Made by a program: the position numbers and the translations under genes. Shown in pieces: positions 9,538-18,458 of a stretch of DNA of 37,175 nucleotides. Location: positions 1 to 37,175 of the forward strand of contig JAFOYQ010000064.1 in assembly GCA_017424575.1 (NCBI GenBank), written 5' to 3'. Origin of the DNA: Muribaculaceae bacterium. GTDB lineage: Bacteria; Bacteroidota; Bacteroidia; Bacteroidales; Muribaculaceae. The notes beneath the pieces are model-generated. The model had not been told where the DNA came from. It worked only from the letters and a program-made list of their open reading frames with translations, and did not search any database. Position 1 is the first letter of the stretch, and every line of letters begins with the position of its first letter.

Positions 9538-10380
9538 TTATTTACTCAACTTTAAGCATGACCACTTATCTTTAACTTTATGCGTCACATATTTTAATCC
9601 CAAAGGCTCTGCGACTTTCATAATTACAGGAATATCTTCCTCATAAAATCCACTTAGTAACATTATACCTCCCCTGTTTAGAGCACACACATAAGATTCT
9701 ATATCTTGAGTAATAATATTCCTATTTATGTTGGCAATAAACACATCTACACTTGATAGATTACTCAAACTACTAGCATCGCCCAATATCAAGTTGACAA
9801 TATCTGCCCCATTAATTTTCAAGTTTTCAATAGCATTTGCATGAGCTACTGGATCAATTTCTATTGCAGAAATATTTTTAGCGCCTCTCATGTGTGAAAG
9901 GATCGCTAATATCCCTGTTCCAGTACCCATATCTATCACGCTTTTGCCCTCCATCTCCATTTCAAGCAATTGCTCTATTATTAGTGATGTTGTAGCATGA
10001 TGACCGGTACCAAATGCCATTTTAGGGTCAATAACTATATCGTATTGTAACTGTGGTATATCTTTATGAAATGAGCTATGAATAACACACTTGTCTTTTA
10101 CCACAATAGGCTTAAAATAATTCTTCTCCCATTCACTATTCCAATCTTGACCCTCAATTATCTCATGTGCATATCTTATCTTATTTTCCAACGGGAAATC
10201 AGATACAACTTGAGTCAAAACCTCCTCCTTATATAATTCCTTTTTGATATAAGCAGTCAATCCTGTTTCATCTGGAACAAAACTTTCGTAGTCATACTCA
10301 CACAATAATGCCGCTAAAACATCTGTCGCAATCTCATCACATGGAGAAAGTTCAAATCTCACCTCTATATAATCATTCAT
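9538..10380 (-). CDS. prmA: Ribosomal protein L11 methyltransferase PrmA
   Basis: SAM-dependent enzyme that methylates lysines of ribosomal protein L11 in the cytosol. The N-terminal ~70 residues are the L11-recognition domain. IDPKMAFGTGHHATT (117-131) is the diagnostic PrmA motif, VIDMGTGTGILAI (148-160) is the SAM-binding glycine loop and ANINRNI (216-222) is the catalytic loop. The 280-residue length is normal for Bacteroidetes. It begins 3 bases after the 91-residue unknown gene, so it is probably transcribed with the holin/YtxH cluster upstream. Only a weak A/T hairpin follows it. Confidence 0.95.
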   Translation of the reverse strand: MNDYIEVRFELSPCDEIATDVLAALLCEYDYESFVPDETGLTAYIKKELYKEEVLTQVVSDFPLENKIRYAHEIIEGQDWNSEWEKNYFKPIVVKDKCVIHSSFHKDIPQLQYDIVIDPKMAFGTGHHATTSLIIEQLLEMEMEGKSVIDMGTGTGILAILSHMRGAKNISAIEIDPVAHANAIENLKINGADIVNLILGDASSLSNLSSVDVFIANINRNIITQDIESYVCALNRGGIMLLSGFYEEDIPVIMKVAEPLGLKYVTHKVKDKWSCLKLSK

Positions 10381-10383
10381 AGC

Positions 10384-10659
10384 TTATCTACTTTTTCTAT
10401 TTCTAAAAATTGAGAACAACTTACGCCCCACTCTAAATGCCATCAAAGAATAATCGGCTATATCTAATGCGCCCATCATCTTACCCATTAAAGAACTTCC
10501 ATTAGCGCCCCCAACAACCGATAATTTATTTTGTTTGAAATTAGTTATAATTGCGTTTATTTTTTCTTTCTCAATTTCACACTTAATTGTTGTCAAAGCT
10601 CGTTGATACCTTAATTCCTCAAAAGAGTATCCTTTCCAAGTATTATTTTGTTTCATCAT
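10384..10659 (-). CDS. Conserved-looking small protein, function unknown
   Basis: A 91-residue basic protein I cannot assign to a named family. The N-terminal half (EELRYQRALTTIKCEIEKEKI) looks helical and charged. A glycine-rich stretch (VGGANGSS) and a weakly amphipathic segment follow, and the protein ends in a strongly basic tail (FRNRKSR). It overlaps the holin-family gene by 17 bases and is followed at 3 bases by prmA, so it is clearly part of the same transcript. The position between a holin-family membrane protein and YtxH proteins suggests an envelope-associated role, but this is only context. The first or second Met could be the start. Confidence 0.8.
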   Translation of the reverse strand: MMKQNNTWKGYSFEELRYQRALTTIKCEIEKEKINAIITNFKQNKLSVVGGANGSSLMGKMMGALDIADYSLMAFRVGRKLFSIFRNRKSR

Positions 10660-11026
10660 TACTCAAATCATTTACGGGAGGGTTCAACATAATCTTTGAG
10701 ACAAAACGTGATATTGGATTTAGAAATAACACATTTTTCATTAAATACACAGCTACAAATACTAACAAATAAAATGCGGCTATTATTAAATATACATAAT
10801 ATGGCTTAAGAAATTGAGATAGATAATCACTAACCGACATAGTAACGAAAAACAAAACGATTGCTCCTATTATAATTGCCACAAAATAGAATGCAGCAGC
10901 CGCAAAAAATAACGTTAATTTTTCGGTAGCTGTTAATTTTGCATTTTCTATATTTAATGACAAATATCGCTTAATTATTTGCCATAACGATGTAATGGAT
11001 TGAGCATTTTCAATCATAAGAACCAT
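10643..11026 (-). CDS. Holin-superfamily III (Phage_holin_3_6-like) membrane protein
   Basis: A 127-residue inner-membrane protein with an N-terminal amphipathic helix, two membrane spans (about 36-62 and 76-98) and a short polar tail. This layout and its partners (YtxH proteins upstream, a small basic protein downstream) match the chromosomal holin-X-like proteins of Bacteroidetes. Despite the family name there is no sign of a prophage. The second ATG, at 11017, is an equally plausible start. It overlaps the next gene by 17 bases and is preceded by a 15-bp hairpin at 11042-11076. Confidence 0.8.
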   Translation of the reverse strand: MVLMIENAQSITSLWQIIKRYLSLNIENAKLTATEKLTLFFAAAAFYFVAIIIGAIVLFFVTMSVSDYLSQFLKPYYVYLIIAAFYLLVFVAVYLMKNVLFLNPISRFVSKIMLNPPVNDLSNDETK

Positions 11027-11041
11027 GTATTTAATATATGC

Positions 11042-11076
11042 ATAACATCGACTCTTTATTTAAGAATCGATGTTAT
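11042..11076 (-). repeat. Long intra-operon hairpin between the YtxH and holin genes
   Basis: A 15-bp inverted repeat (outer arm ATAACATCGA, with one C-A mismatch that is a G-U in the minus-strand RNA) closes a five-base loop. No U-run follows on the minus strand, so it looks more like an RNA-processing or stability hairpin than a full terminator. Confidence 0.65.
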
Positions 11077-11085
11077 ACTTAGACA

Positions 11086-11289
11086 TTATTTATTATCAGA
11101 CTCTTCGGTTAATTGTTCTATCAATCGATCCAACTCTGAATCACAACAATTAAGTCCTTTTTTCTTTAACATATCTTTGATGCGATTACGCAAATCTTCG
11201 CCCTTTTCAGGAGCAAATAATATTGCTATACCTGCGCCCAAAATTGCACCACCAAGAAAGGCATATAACCAATTTAAATTATTATTCAT
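11086..11289 (-). CDS. YtxH domain-containing protein (copy 2)
   Basis: A 67-residue protein with one glycine-rich membrane helix (about 8-26, FLGGAILGAGIAILFAP) followed by the YtxH signature FAPEKGEDLRNRIKDML and an acidic helical tail. YtxH proteins are small membrane-anchored envelope or stress proteins of unclear function. It is a tandem paralogue of the gene at 11315-11521, separated by 25 bases. The shared pattern is LFAPxKGxDxRxxIKxxLKxxG. Confidence 0.85.
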   Translation of the reverse strand: MNNNLNWLYAFLGGAILGAGIAILFAPEKGEDLRNRIKDMLKKKGLNCCDSELDRLIEQLTEESDNK

Positions 11290-11314
11290 AATTATCTAGT
11301 TGATTTTTAAATTA

Positions 11315-11521
11315 TCACTCCGATTTATTAGCCAATTCTGCTTCGATTTGATTAGCTAATTCTTCTATTTGATCTTGCTTAAGAGTGATACCATGAGCTT
11401 TAAGATATTCTTTTATTTTGGCACGAGTATCACTACCTTTACATGGAGCAAAGAGCAAACCTACAGCAGCTCCCGCAAGAGCTCCACCCAACACTGCTAA
11501 TATAATATTAAGATTCTTCAT
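11315..11521 (-). CDS. YtxH domain-containing protein (copy 1)
   Basis: A 68-residue protein: membrane helix at about 5-24 (ILAVLGGALAGAAVGLLFAP), then the YtxH motif CKGSDTRAKIKEYL and a helical acidic tail. It is the first gene of the cluster that continues through the second YtxH protein, the holin-family protein, the small unknown and prmA, and it is divergent from uvrA. I could not find a consensus promoter for it in 11522-11738. Confidence 0.85.
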   Translation of the reverse strand: MKNLNIILAVLGGALAGAAVGLLFAPCKGSDTRAKIKEYLKAHGITLKQDQIEELANQIEAELANKSE

Positions 11522-11713
11522 TGTAATAAAATTTTAATGTTTCTACAGCATTATAACATCTATCAATCACAAATGTTTATCAGCAATAACATTAATTACA
11601 TTTTCAAGTGCTAAATTATACATTTATATCCAATTTCACAAAATTTAATCGCGAATAATCTAAAAAACTAAAATATTAATCATTTAACAGGGTGAAATAC
11701 CAATTACTTGACG

Positions 11714-11721
11714 TAACTTTG
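11714..11721 (+). promoter_or_regulatory. -7 element of the uvrA promoter
   Basis: TAACTTTG fully matches TAnnTTTG and lies 17 bases before the uvrA ATG, predicting a leader of about 14 bases. No TTTG is visible at the expected -33 spacing. The rest of 11522-11738 is AT-rich and shows no other feature I can support. Confidence 0.6.
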
Positions 11722-11738
11722 TAGTTTAATTCAGAGCA

Positions 11739-14531
11739 ATGGATAAATCAAATATATCAATAAAAGGCGCTCGCATCAATAATCTAAAAAATATCGATGT
11801 AGAGATTCCACGCAATAAATTTATTGTAATTACTGGTCTTTCAGGATCAGGCAAATCATCTTTGGCATTTGACACTCTTTATGCCGAAGGACAAAGACGC
11901 TATGTTGAAAGTTTGTCGTCTTACGCTCGACAATTCTTGGGAAAGATGGCAAAACCTGAATGTGACTACATCAAAGGCCTACCACCAGCAATTGCAATTG
12001 AGCAAAAAGTGAATACTCGCAATCCCCGCAGCACAGTTGGTACATCAACTGAGATTTATGACTATTTGCGCCTGCTATATGGTCGTATTGGCAAAACAAT
12101 CTCACCAATATCAGGCGAGGTTGTAAAGAAACATACTATTGAGGACGTAATCAAGAAGATTGAAGATTATCCTGAAGGTGCACGAATGGTTGTTGCTTGT
12201 CCTATTAATATCCCAGAAAATCGCAAATTTTCCACTCAACTGGAGGTATTGCTCAAAGGTGGTTATTCTCGCCTTTTTGATGGAAAAGATTTCATTCTAA
12301 TTGAAGATATTATTAACAGTTGTGACAATCTTTGTGCCAGCAATTATTTTCTCGTAATTGACCGTCTCTCAGTTGCTCACTCAGGCGACGAATTTAATCG
12401 CCTAACAGAATCTATTGAAACGGCATTTTTTGAAGGTAAAGATGAATGCATTATTTTTATATGGCATGATGATATTATCAAACAACACTTATTCTCCAAG
12501 CGATTTGAATTAGATGGCATTACTTTCTCCGAGCCAAATGAACAAATGTTCAACTTCAACAATCCTTATGGAGCATGCCCTATGTGTGAAGGTTTTGGTC
12601 GCACAGTAGGCATTGATGAAAGTTTGGTAATCCCCAATCCTGCTTTGTCAATATTTGATGATGCTGTAGTGTGTTGGCGTGGCGAAAAAATGAGTGAGTG
12701 GAAAAAGCACTTAATTCACATTGCTCCTCAAGTAGGATTTCATATTCATCGTCCTTATTGCGATTTAACTCAAGAAGAAAAAGATTTTCTTTGGCATGGT
12801 AACGAGTTTTTTGGAGGGATTGATGGATTTTTCAAAATGGTTGAAGAAAACCAATACAAGATTCAATACCGCGTAATGCTATCTCGCTATCGTGGCAAAA
12901 CTACATGTCCACAATGTAATGGTAATCGTCTTCGCAAAGAGGCGTTGTACGTAAAAGTCGGAGACAAAAATATTGCTGAAATTGTGAAAATGCCTATAAC
13001 CGATCTATTGACATGGTTTAAGGGGCTTCAATTTACACCACACGAAGAGAAAATCGCACATAGATTGTTAATCGAAATCACCAATCGCCTCGGTTTCCTA
13101 ATTGATGTAGGATTAGGTTATCTTACTCTCGACCGTCTTTCATCAACACTTTCAGGTGGCGAAAGTCAACGCATCAACCTTGCCACATCATTAGGTAGCA
13201 GTTTAGTTGGTTCATTATATATTCTTGATGAACCAAGTATTGGATTACACTCTCGTGATACTCAAAAATTAATTGAGGTATTGCGTAAGCTACAACGCAT
13301 AGGGAATACCGTCATAGTCGTTGAACATGATGAGGAAATTATGCGCGCTGCCGACTATTTAATTGACGTAGGACCTAATGCAGGTCGTCACGGAGGTGAG
13401 ATTATATATCAAGGTGATGTAAACAATCTTGAAAAAGCAACCAATAGCTACACCGTTCAATATCTAAATAGAGAAAAAACAATTCCTTTACCACAACATC
13501 GACGCCGTTGGAATAGCTACATTGAAGTACTTGGTGCTCGACATCACAATCTAAAAAACATCGACATCAAATTTCCTCTTGGAGTATTAACTGTTGTAAC
13601 TGGAGTTAGTGGTTCGGGTAAGTCAACACTCATACGCGATATTCTTTATAGAGCAATGTTACGACATCTAGGCGAGTCGTGTGATGCTCCAGGTGCATTT
13701 CATGGTCTAAAAGGCGATATGTCACGAATATCTACTATTGAATTTGTTGATCAAAATCCTATTGGCAAATCTTCTCGTAGTAATCCTGCTACATACCTAA
13801 AGGCTTATGATGAAATTCGTCGTTTATATGCCGATCAACAGAGCGCAAAACAAATGGGATTCACTCCTGCTCATTTTTCATTTAATACTGAGGGCGGTCG
13901 TTGCGAAGAATGTAAAGGTGATGGATACATAACTATAGAAATGCAATTTATGGCAGATATCACTATCCCATGCGAAGCTTGCCATGGTCAACGATTTAAG
14001 CAAGAAGTTCTTGATATCGAATACCGAGGTAAAAACATCAATGACATTCTAAATATGACCATCAACCAAGCTATTGAATTTTTTAGTGAAATTAATGCTT
14101 CAACAGAGCGCAAAATAGTAAATCGTCTTCGTCCATTGCAAGATGTTGGATTGGGTTATATCAAATTAGGGCAATCATCGTCAACTCTTTCTGGTGGTGA
14201 AAATCAACGTGTAAAACTAGCATATTTCCTAGCAAATGAGAAGCCTCAACCCACAATGTTTATTTTTGATGAACCTACAACAGGATTGCATTTTCATGAT
14301 ATTAACACATTGATGGACTCATTTAATCGTCTTATATCACAAGGACACACTGTAATTATTATTGAGCATAATATGGATGTCATTAAATGCGCCGACCACA
14401 TAATCGACATCGGTCCCGAAGGCGGTGAGGCTGGAGGAAACATCGTTTTTACAGGAACTCCCGAACAGATTATAAATTGTCCTCAAAGTTATACTGGACA
14501 ATATCTTAAAGAAAAATTTTCTGCACAATAA
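11739..14531 (+). CDS. uvrA: Excinuclease ABC subunit A, UvrA
   Basis: Damage-recognition ATPase of nucleotide excision repair; dimers load UvrB at lesions. The 930-residue protein has both ABC modules: Walker A GLSGSGKS (33-40) and GVSGSGKS (622-629), and signatures LSGGESQR and LSGGENQR. The insertion between them includes the UvrB-binding region (~115-245), so this is a UvrA1-type protein. The C-terminal zinc module is intact (Cys722, 725, 745, 748), as is CPQCNG. The first zinc module keeps only Cys280 and Cys283; the preceding CPxC pair of the Escherichia coli protein is replaced by FELDG. The gene has its own promoter and a strong terminator hairpin. Confidence 0.97.
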   Translation: MDKSNISIKGARINNLKNIDVEIPRNKFIVITGLSGSGKSSLAFDTLYAEGQRRYVESLSSYARQFLGKMAKPECDYIKGLPPAIAIEQKVNTRNPRSTVGTSTEIYDYLRLLYGRIGKTISPISGEVVKKHTIEDVIKKIEDYPEGARMVVACPINIPENRKFSTQLEVLLKGGYSRLFDGKDFILIEDIINSCDNLCASNYFLVIDRLSVAHSGDEFNRLTESIETAFFEGKDECIIFIWHDDIIKQHLFSKRFELDGITFSEPNEQMFNFNNPYGACPMCEGFGRTVGIDESLVIPNPALSIFDDAVVCWRGEKMSEWKKHLIHIAPQVGFHIHRPYCDLTQEEKDFLWHGNEFFGGIDGFFKMVEENQYKIQYRVMLSRYRGKTTCPQCNGNRLRKEALYVKVGDKNIAEIVKMPITDLLTWFKGLQFTPHEEKIAHRLLIEITNRLGFLIDVGLGYLTLDRLSSTLSGGESQRINLATSLGSSLVGSLYILDEPSIGLHSRDTQKLIEVLRKLQRIGNTVIVVEHDEEIMRAADYLIDVGPNAGRHGGEIIYQGDVNNLEKATNSYTVQYLNREKTIPLPQHRRRWNSYIEVLGARHHNLKNIDIKFPLGVLTVVTGVSGSGKSTLIRDILYRAMLRHLGESCDAPGAFHGLKGDMSRISTIEFVDQNPIGKSSRSNPATYLKAYDEIRRLYADQQSAKQMGFTPAHFSFNTEGGRCEECKGDGYITIEMQFMADITIPCEACHGQRFKQEVLDIEYRGKNINDILNMTINQAIEFFSEINASTERKIVNRLRPLQDVGLGYIKLGQSSSTLSGGENQRVKLAYFLANEKPQPTMFIFDEPTTGLHFHDINTLMDSFNRLISQGHTVIIIEHNMDVIKCADHIIDIGPEGGEAGGNIVFTGTPEQIINCPQSYTGQYLKEKFSAQ

Positions 14532-14534
14532 ACA

Positions 14535-14567
14535 ATTAAAGGGGAAGCAAATTGCTTCCCCTTTAAT
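14535..14567. terminator. Terminator between uvrA and the DUF4293 gene
   Basis: A perfect inverted repeat with core AAAGGGGAAGCAA paired to TTGCTTCCCCTTT and A/T outer arms. It lies 3 bases after the uvrA stop and 31 bases beyond the 3' end of the converging minus-strand gene. Confidence 0.8.
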
Positions 14568-14597
14568 ATTATACCATTAATATTAGGCACTTAAATA

Positions 14598-15002
14598 TTA
14601 TCTAATTCTATCAGCCGCTTTTAGCAATTTATCATCGTGCTTAATGCGACGTAATGCAGCAATCGTCATTAAAAATGAACAAATTAATAACAACGGGCCT
14701 GCTGTCCATATAATCTCAACTACAGGTACATTCATATACACAATAATAGCACCTACGATTGCTGAAGCAACAATTAAAAATGCATTTACCTTTACCACGG
14801 TTTGTTGACGAGAAAGATTTTTATATAAAAATATCGCAATCAATGATAACACAGATATCAAAACATTGAGTGTTAAATAAACTGGTTGTTGATATGGACA
14901 AAAATCAACATCTCCATAAGATGCTAAAGGGAGATAACAAAAAAATCCCATCAATATAGATGCAAGAAACAAGTAAACTGTTTGCAAACGTTGAATTACC
15001 AT
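14598..15002 (-). CDS. DUF4293 family membrane protein
   Basis: A 134-residue protein with four predicted membrane spans (about 8-25, 42-60, 72-90, 96-115). The start (IQRLQTVYLFLA) and the charged tail ending KAADRIR match what I know of DUF4293, a Bacteroidetes-restricted family of unknown function. It has its own consensus promoter inside the 3' end of the upstream TPR gene, so it can be expressed independently. It converges with uvrA. Confidence 0.85.
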   Translation of the reverse strand: MVIQRLQTVYLFLASILMGFFCYLPLASYGDVDFCPYQQPVYLTLNVLISVLSLIAIFLYKNLSRQQTVVKVNAFLIVASAIVGAIIVYMNVPVVEIIWTAGPLLLICSFLMTIAALRRIKHDDKLLKAADRIR

Positions 15003-15032
15003 AATTTTATTATTATTTTAAGTTTTATAATG

Positions 15033-15063
15033 CAAAATTAGAGAATATTTTTGATTAATCAAA
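15033..15063 (-). promoter_or_regulatory. Promoter of the DUF4293 gene
   Basis: On the minus strand TTTG (15063-15060), a 19-base spacer and TAATTTTG (15040-15033). The -33 element lies within the last codons of the TPR gene. The predicted leader is about 27 bases. Confidence 0.7.
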
Positions 15064-17250
15064 CGAATAAGAAATTGCATCTACAATAAATGGCAACAAT
15101 GATATATCAATTCCTATATTTTTCATGTGTTTTTTATCTTTCTCTAATAAATTCACTAACTCGTCTATCTTAGACTTATCTCCTCCTAATGCCTTTTTAT
15201 AATATTCAATGGCTCCTTGAATGTTATTTTGAGCAAATAACAAATGACCAACATTTAGATAGTCTTCTGAGCGTGGAGATTCATTTAGTATCTTATCGTA
15301 ATACTCTTTACTTTGTGCAAACTCCTTAGAAAGCAATAAACTCCATGCTAGTGGACGCCATACTTGTGTCGTTTTGTCATCGAGATACTCTACTTTATAA
15401 TAATTTTTTATTGCCTCTCTATAATTTCCCAATTCTAAATGACAGTGCCCCATATTCAGTACTACATTTAAATTATTGGGGTAAATGGCGGCAATCCTTT
15501 CATATAGTTTTAATGCTTGCTGTGGATTGTTTAGTGTACGATAACACATAGCCATACGTCGCATAGTCCAAACACTATCAGCATTTAATAACTCAGCATG
15601 CTCATAATACTTTAATGCGTTTTCAACATCACCCATTTGGTGATAACAATAACCTATCTTTTGGAAGATTTGCGCAGTAGGTGGCACTTGTTCTGAAATA
15701 GATATGAATGTTTCAAGTGCATCTTGACAAAACTTTCGTTTGAAATAAAACTCAGCGATCAACATTAACGTTTCTACATCGTTGATATCCTTTGACAACA
15801 TTGGAATATTCATCAAATTAATCGGATTTTCAAACGGGCCCTTAAATTCGCTTTTACGACGAAAAAGTTTGAAGAAACGATAAAGATCTTGGATATATTT
15901 ATTCATTATATTTTTGCGCTGATTAGGCAAAGTCATTGATTGTAACGACATGCCCATGCTCCCCATTTGCTCAAATTGTGATAACATTAATTCACGTTGT
16001 TGATTAGGAATTGAACCCATCGACAAAATAAATGAATACTTATCGCTACTACACAAATGTGGTACGCTCTTAATGATATCACCTATCACTGTAACATCTG
16101 AGCCAAGAGTTTCTAATACAACCGAATGTTCTAATGAAAACGGCAAGAACCAGTTAGATATTTCAGAAAAAAACGGGAATGACTTTAATTGAGCAAATGT
16201 ACTCATATATACATCACTACCCTCCTCTTGCAATTGATTTAACTCCTGAATTTTTTCAGTTATGCCCGACTTATGCAACATCTCTTCCCACTCAGGATTT
16301 TCCTCTAATGTTGACATATCAATAATTGCAGACGAATCATTTAATTTTTCCTGTATATCAGGACGCAATTTTAACATCTCGGGGATAAGTTCATCTTGCA
16401 TCTTGCGACTAATTCTCTCAGTGTCGCGAGTTCGCACCAATTCGAGATAAATAGTTTTAACATCATTATCCCATGTTTTACTTTCAACGATCGTGTCAAA
16501 ATGAGTCAGTATTTTCTTGTCATTTATGCGAGCATGGTATTTACTTAAAGCAATTATAATCGCAACAAATGCCTTAGTTGACACAACATCATTTTCTACC
16601 ACATAGGCCGACAAAAGTAAATTAAGTTTTTTAGCATCATAAAATTCAAGAAGCCCCAATAATAATGCCGATATAATAAGTTCTTGAAAATGTTGCGAAT
16701 AAGCATTTGACTTTAATACTTCACGTAATATCTCCTCTTCATCATTTTTTAATGGGAAAGACACCCAAATATGATTAAAAATACGTTGTTCTAATTTCTC
16801 CTTATCCCTAAAAATATTTACTTGTGATGTTGAAGCATTTTTTTGTGAAACTATCAAATCATACAATGATGCGTTCCCCAATATTTCATTATATTCTTCT
16901 ATCAATCTTAAAATAGTTTCATTGGGGTGTAGTTGATTGTATCTGACATTATTATAGTATAAAGTTGCTTCTTCCTTTGACAATTGATTATATACTACCC
17001 TATCTAACAATACATACAATTCGCTTTTAATATCTTCATATAACGATTGTCGCGACGGATCTTCAACTCCCATCGTTACATAATTAAGCATCAGTTGATA
17101 TGACTGGTCTAACCTATCTATTGCGTCGGTAATACTCCAATCTTGCACACCTGCAGAAAAATACCTCAACCCTTTGATTGCCCCACACAATTGTCCTAGA
17201 TTAAGTAATTTTTCTATTTCAGTCTTTTGCTTTAGTAAATTTTCTTTCAT
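15055..17250 (-). CDS. Large tetratricopeptide-repeat protein
   Basis: A 731-residue, apparently soluble protein without a signal peptide. The N-terminal ~480 residues are helical and acidic and I recognise no domain in them. Residues 491-690 contain at least five TPR units, for example KIGYCYHQMGDVENALKYYEHA and NMGHCHLELGNYREAIKNYYKV. TPRs mediate protein-protein contacts, so a scaffold or adaptor role is likely, but the partner is unknown. It begins 13 bases after the small membrane protein gene at 17264-17791 and is surely co-transcribed with it. Confidence 0.85.
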   Translation of the reverse strand: MKENLLKQKTEIEKLLNLGQLCGAIKGLRYFSAGVQDWSITDAIDRLDQSYQLMLNYVTMGVEDPSRQSLYEDIKSELYVLLDRVVYNQLSKEEATLYYNNVRYNQLHPNETILRLIEEYNEILGNASLYDLIVSQKNASTSQVNIFRDKEKLEQRIFNHIWVSFPLKNDEEEILREVLKSNAYSQHFQELIISALLLGLLEFYDAKKLNLLLSAYVVENDVVSTKAFVAIIIALSKYHARINDKKILTHFDTIVESKTWDNDVKTIYLELVRTRDTERISRKMQDELIPEMLKLRPDIQEKLNDSSAIIDMSTLEENPEWEEMLHKSGITEKIQELNQLQEEGSDVYMSTFAQLKSFPFFSEISNWFLPFSLEHSVVLETLGSDVTVIGDIIKSVPHLCSSDKYSFILSMGSIPNQQRELMLSQFEQMGSMGMSLQSMTLPNQRKNIMNKYIQDLYRFFKLFRRKSEFKGPFENPINLMNIPMLSKDINDVETLMLIAEFYFKRKFCQDALETFISISEQVPPTAQIFQKIGYCYHQMGDVENALKYYEHAELLNADSVWTMRRMAMCYRTLNNPQQALKLYERIAAIYPNNLNVVLNMGHCHLELGNYREAIKNYYKVEYLDDKTTQVWRPLAWSLLLSKEFAQSKEYYDKILNESPRSEDYLNVGHLLFAQNNIQGAIEYYKKALGGDKSKIDELVNLLEKDKKHMKNIGIDISLLPFIVDAISYSFD

Positions 17251-17263
17251 CTAAAATCTATTT

Positions 17264-17791
17264 TCAGTTGTTATATTGCAAAATACATGCCAAAAATTCA
17301 CTCTCATCACCTTCAACTACCTCTAAAGGTATTGAAATTATTCGAGATTTATTCACATCTAAATATATAACAACTTTGTCACCCATATTTTCCACACTAA
17401 CCACCTCATCTCTACGAATAAAACATTCTTTAGGTGTATAGTATTCATCTTCTTCATCAGTGTCATATTTATGTTGCAATACTGGAGAGAAATACACTCT
17501 AATTCCCTCATAAGTTATTACCATTCTTTTTTTAAGGATAGCAATTTGTGCTTCTTGTGTTGACGAATAATAAAAATATACCATCATTAACAAAAACGGC
17601 AATATTAAAAAAACTATCATCAATGCCACAAGCATAAACTTATATGACACAAATATTGCTAAAATCACACACAATACAATAGGAGAAGCCAACAACCAAA
17701 ACCAACGCATCAATAAACTAAGTATAATCATCTTAACATACATATTAATTGGCATTGAGAACTCTGATGTTTCAAAGATTAACCCTTTCAT
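17264..17791 (-). CDS. Small membrane protein with cytosolic PH-like/YcxB-like domain
   Basis: A 175-residue protein with two adjacent membrane spans (about 20-48 and 52-75) and a ~95-residue C-terminal domain rich in beta-strand pattern. The order, two spans followed by a region where a transcribed basic/hydrophobic pattern (KRMVITYEGIRVYFSP, then IRRDEVVSVE and KVVIYLD) repeats as short strands, resembles YcxB-like bacterial PH-fold proteins. That is a guess from pattern only. It lies 13 bases before the TPR gene and 78 bases after tRNA-Ser on the same strand, with no consensus promoter between them. Confidence 0.7.
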   Translation of the reverse strand: MKGLIFETSEFSMPINMYVKMIILSLLMRWFWLLASPIVLCVILAIFVSYKFMLVALMIVFLILPFLLMMVYFYYSSTQEAQIAILKKRMVITYEGIRVYFSPVLQHKYDTDEEDEYYTPKECFIRRDEVVSVENMGDKVVIYLDVNKSRIISIPLEVVEGDESEFLACILQYNN

Positions 17792-17869
17792 AAAATTTTA
17801 TTTTGACACCTCTATAAAACAATAACACACTGATTGACATCTATTCACGTCCCTCAATGTGTTTTTATG

Positions 17870-17957
17870 CGGAGTGAGCGAGATTCGAACTCGCGAGCCG
17901 CTTTTGACGACTACATACTTTCCAGGCATGCCTCTTCAACCACTCGAGCATCACTCC
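17870..17957 (-). tRNA. tRNA-Ser(GGA)
   Basis: An 88-base type II tRNA. The acceptor stem GGAGTGA pairs with TCACTCC, the anticodon stem CATGC/GTATG closes loop CTGGAAA (anticodon GGA), the long variable arm has AGTCG/CGGCT, and the T-arm is GCGAG TTCGAAT CTCGC. The discriminator base is G. The following bases are CA and not CCA, so the 3' end is completed enzymatically. It has its own perfect promoter upstream. Confidence 0.97.
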
Positions 17958-17971
17958 TACTAAAAGTTACA

Positions 17972-18003
17972 CAAAGATAACATATTTCAATAAATCACAC
18001 AAA
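17972..18003 (-). promoter_or_regulatory. tRNA-Ser promoter
   Basis: On the minus strand TTTG (18003-18000), exactly 20 bases, TATCTTTG (17979-17972), ending 14 bases before the tRNA 5' end. Fully consensus. Confidence 0.85.
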
Positions 18004-18175
18004 TGACACAATGATATTATCTAAACATGTTCATCTACGCACTTATTACTATCTTAAAGTTTTTATATAAAAAAGTGACGCATAAATAATGTACCACAAT
18101 ATATTTTAGTAAGAGGGATTGCAAATCGGATTCAACCTTTCCGCGCACAAAATTTGATTTTTCAAAGTTTTTGAA

Positions 18176-18271
18176 TTAAAAGAAAAAACTTAAAAACATA
18201 CATACAAAGCAAAAAGTAGCAACCGCCAAATATAGTAATGCACCAACTAACCGCCATTCTTTCCGTTTCAT
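18176..18271 (-). CDS. Small (31-residue) membrane peptide, undescribed
   Basis: The ORF starts MKRKEWRLVGALLYLAVA and continues as a cysteine- and phenylalanine-rich hydrophobic helix ending in LSFFF. It has a basic N-terminus and a single ~23-residue membrane span, the usual look of a small integral membrane protein with the N-terminus inside. A perfect promoter (18306-18337) ends 34 bases before the ATG and no other gene lies between, which is the main reason to take it as real. No recognisable terminator or homologue. The alternative is a spurious ORF inside an untranslated small RNA. Confidence 0.55.
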   Translation of the reverse strand: MKRKEWRLVGALLYLAVATFCFVCMFLSFFF

Positions 18272-18305
18272 TTTTCAATCCATTCTTATTTATATTTTAT
18301 TTTCT

Positions 18306-18337
18306 CAAATATACTAATTCTCACCCACTTTTCCAAA
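18306..18337 (-). promoter_or_regulatory. Promoter of the 31-residue membrane peptide gene
   Basis: On the minus strand TTTG (18337-18334), a 20-base spacer and TATATTTG (18313-18306). Fully consensus, pointing away from the hydrolase gene. The predicted leader is about 30 bases. Confidence 0.7.
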
Positions 18338-18458
18338 CTCTCAACTGATTATTTATGATAAATTCACTCCACAAATAAATGCCCCATTCTCCACTCATTT
18401 CCTTGAACCATTTTCTATAATATTTGTTTACTTTAAGCAATCTATAAATTTTTATATT

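Larger units (their letters stand above)
17958..18458. other. Gene-poor 0.5-kb interval
   Basis: Contains, from left to right, the tRNA-Ser promoter (minus strand, 17972-18003) and a 31-codon membrane peptide gene with its promoter (minus strand, 18176-18337). The remaining 18338-18458 is AT-rich; it must hold the promoter of the downstream hydrolase, but I see no good TAnnTTTG element there. 18004-18175 shows nothing I can name. Confidence 0.6.

Noticed and set aside
10643..11026. Prophage lysis module
   Set aside because: The holin-family protein has no endolysin, portal, capsid or integrase near it; it is a chromosomal envelope gene in a typical Bacteroidetes setting.
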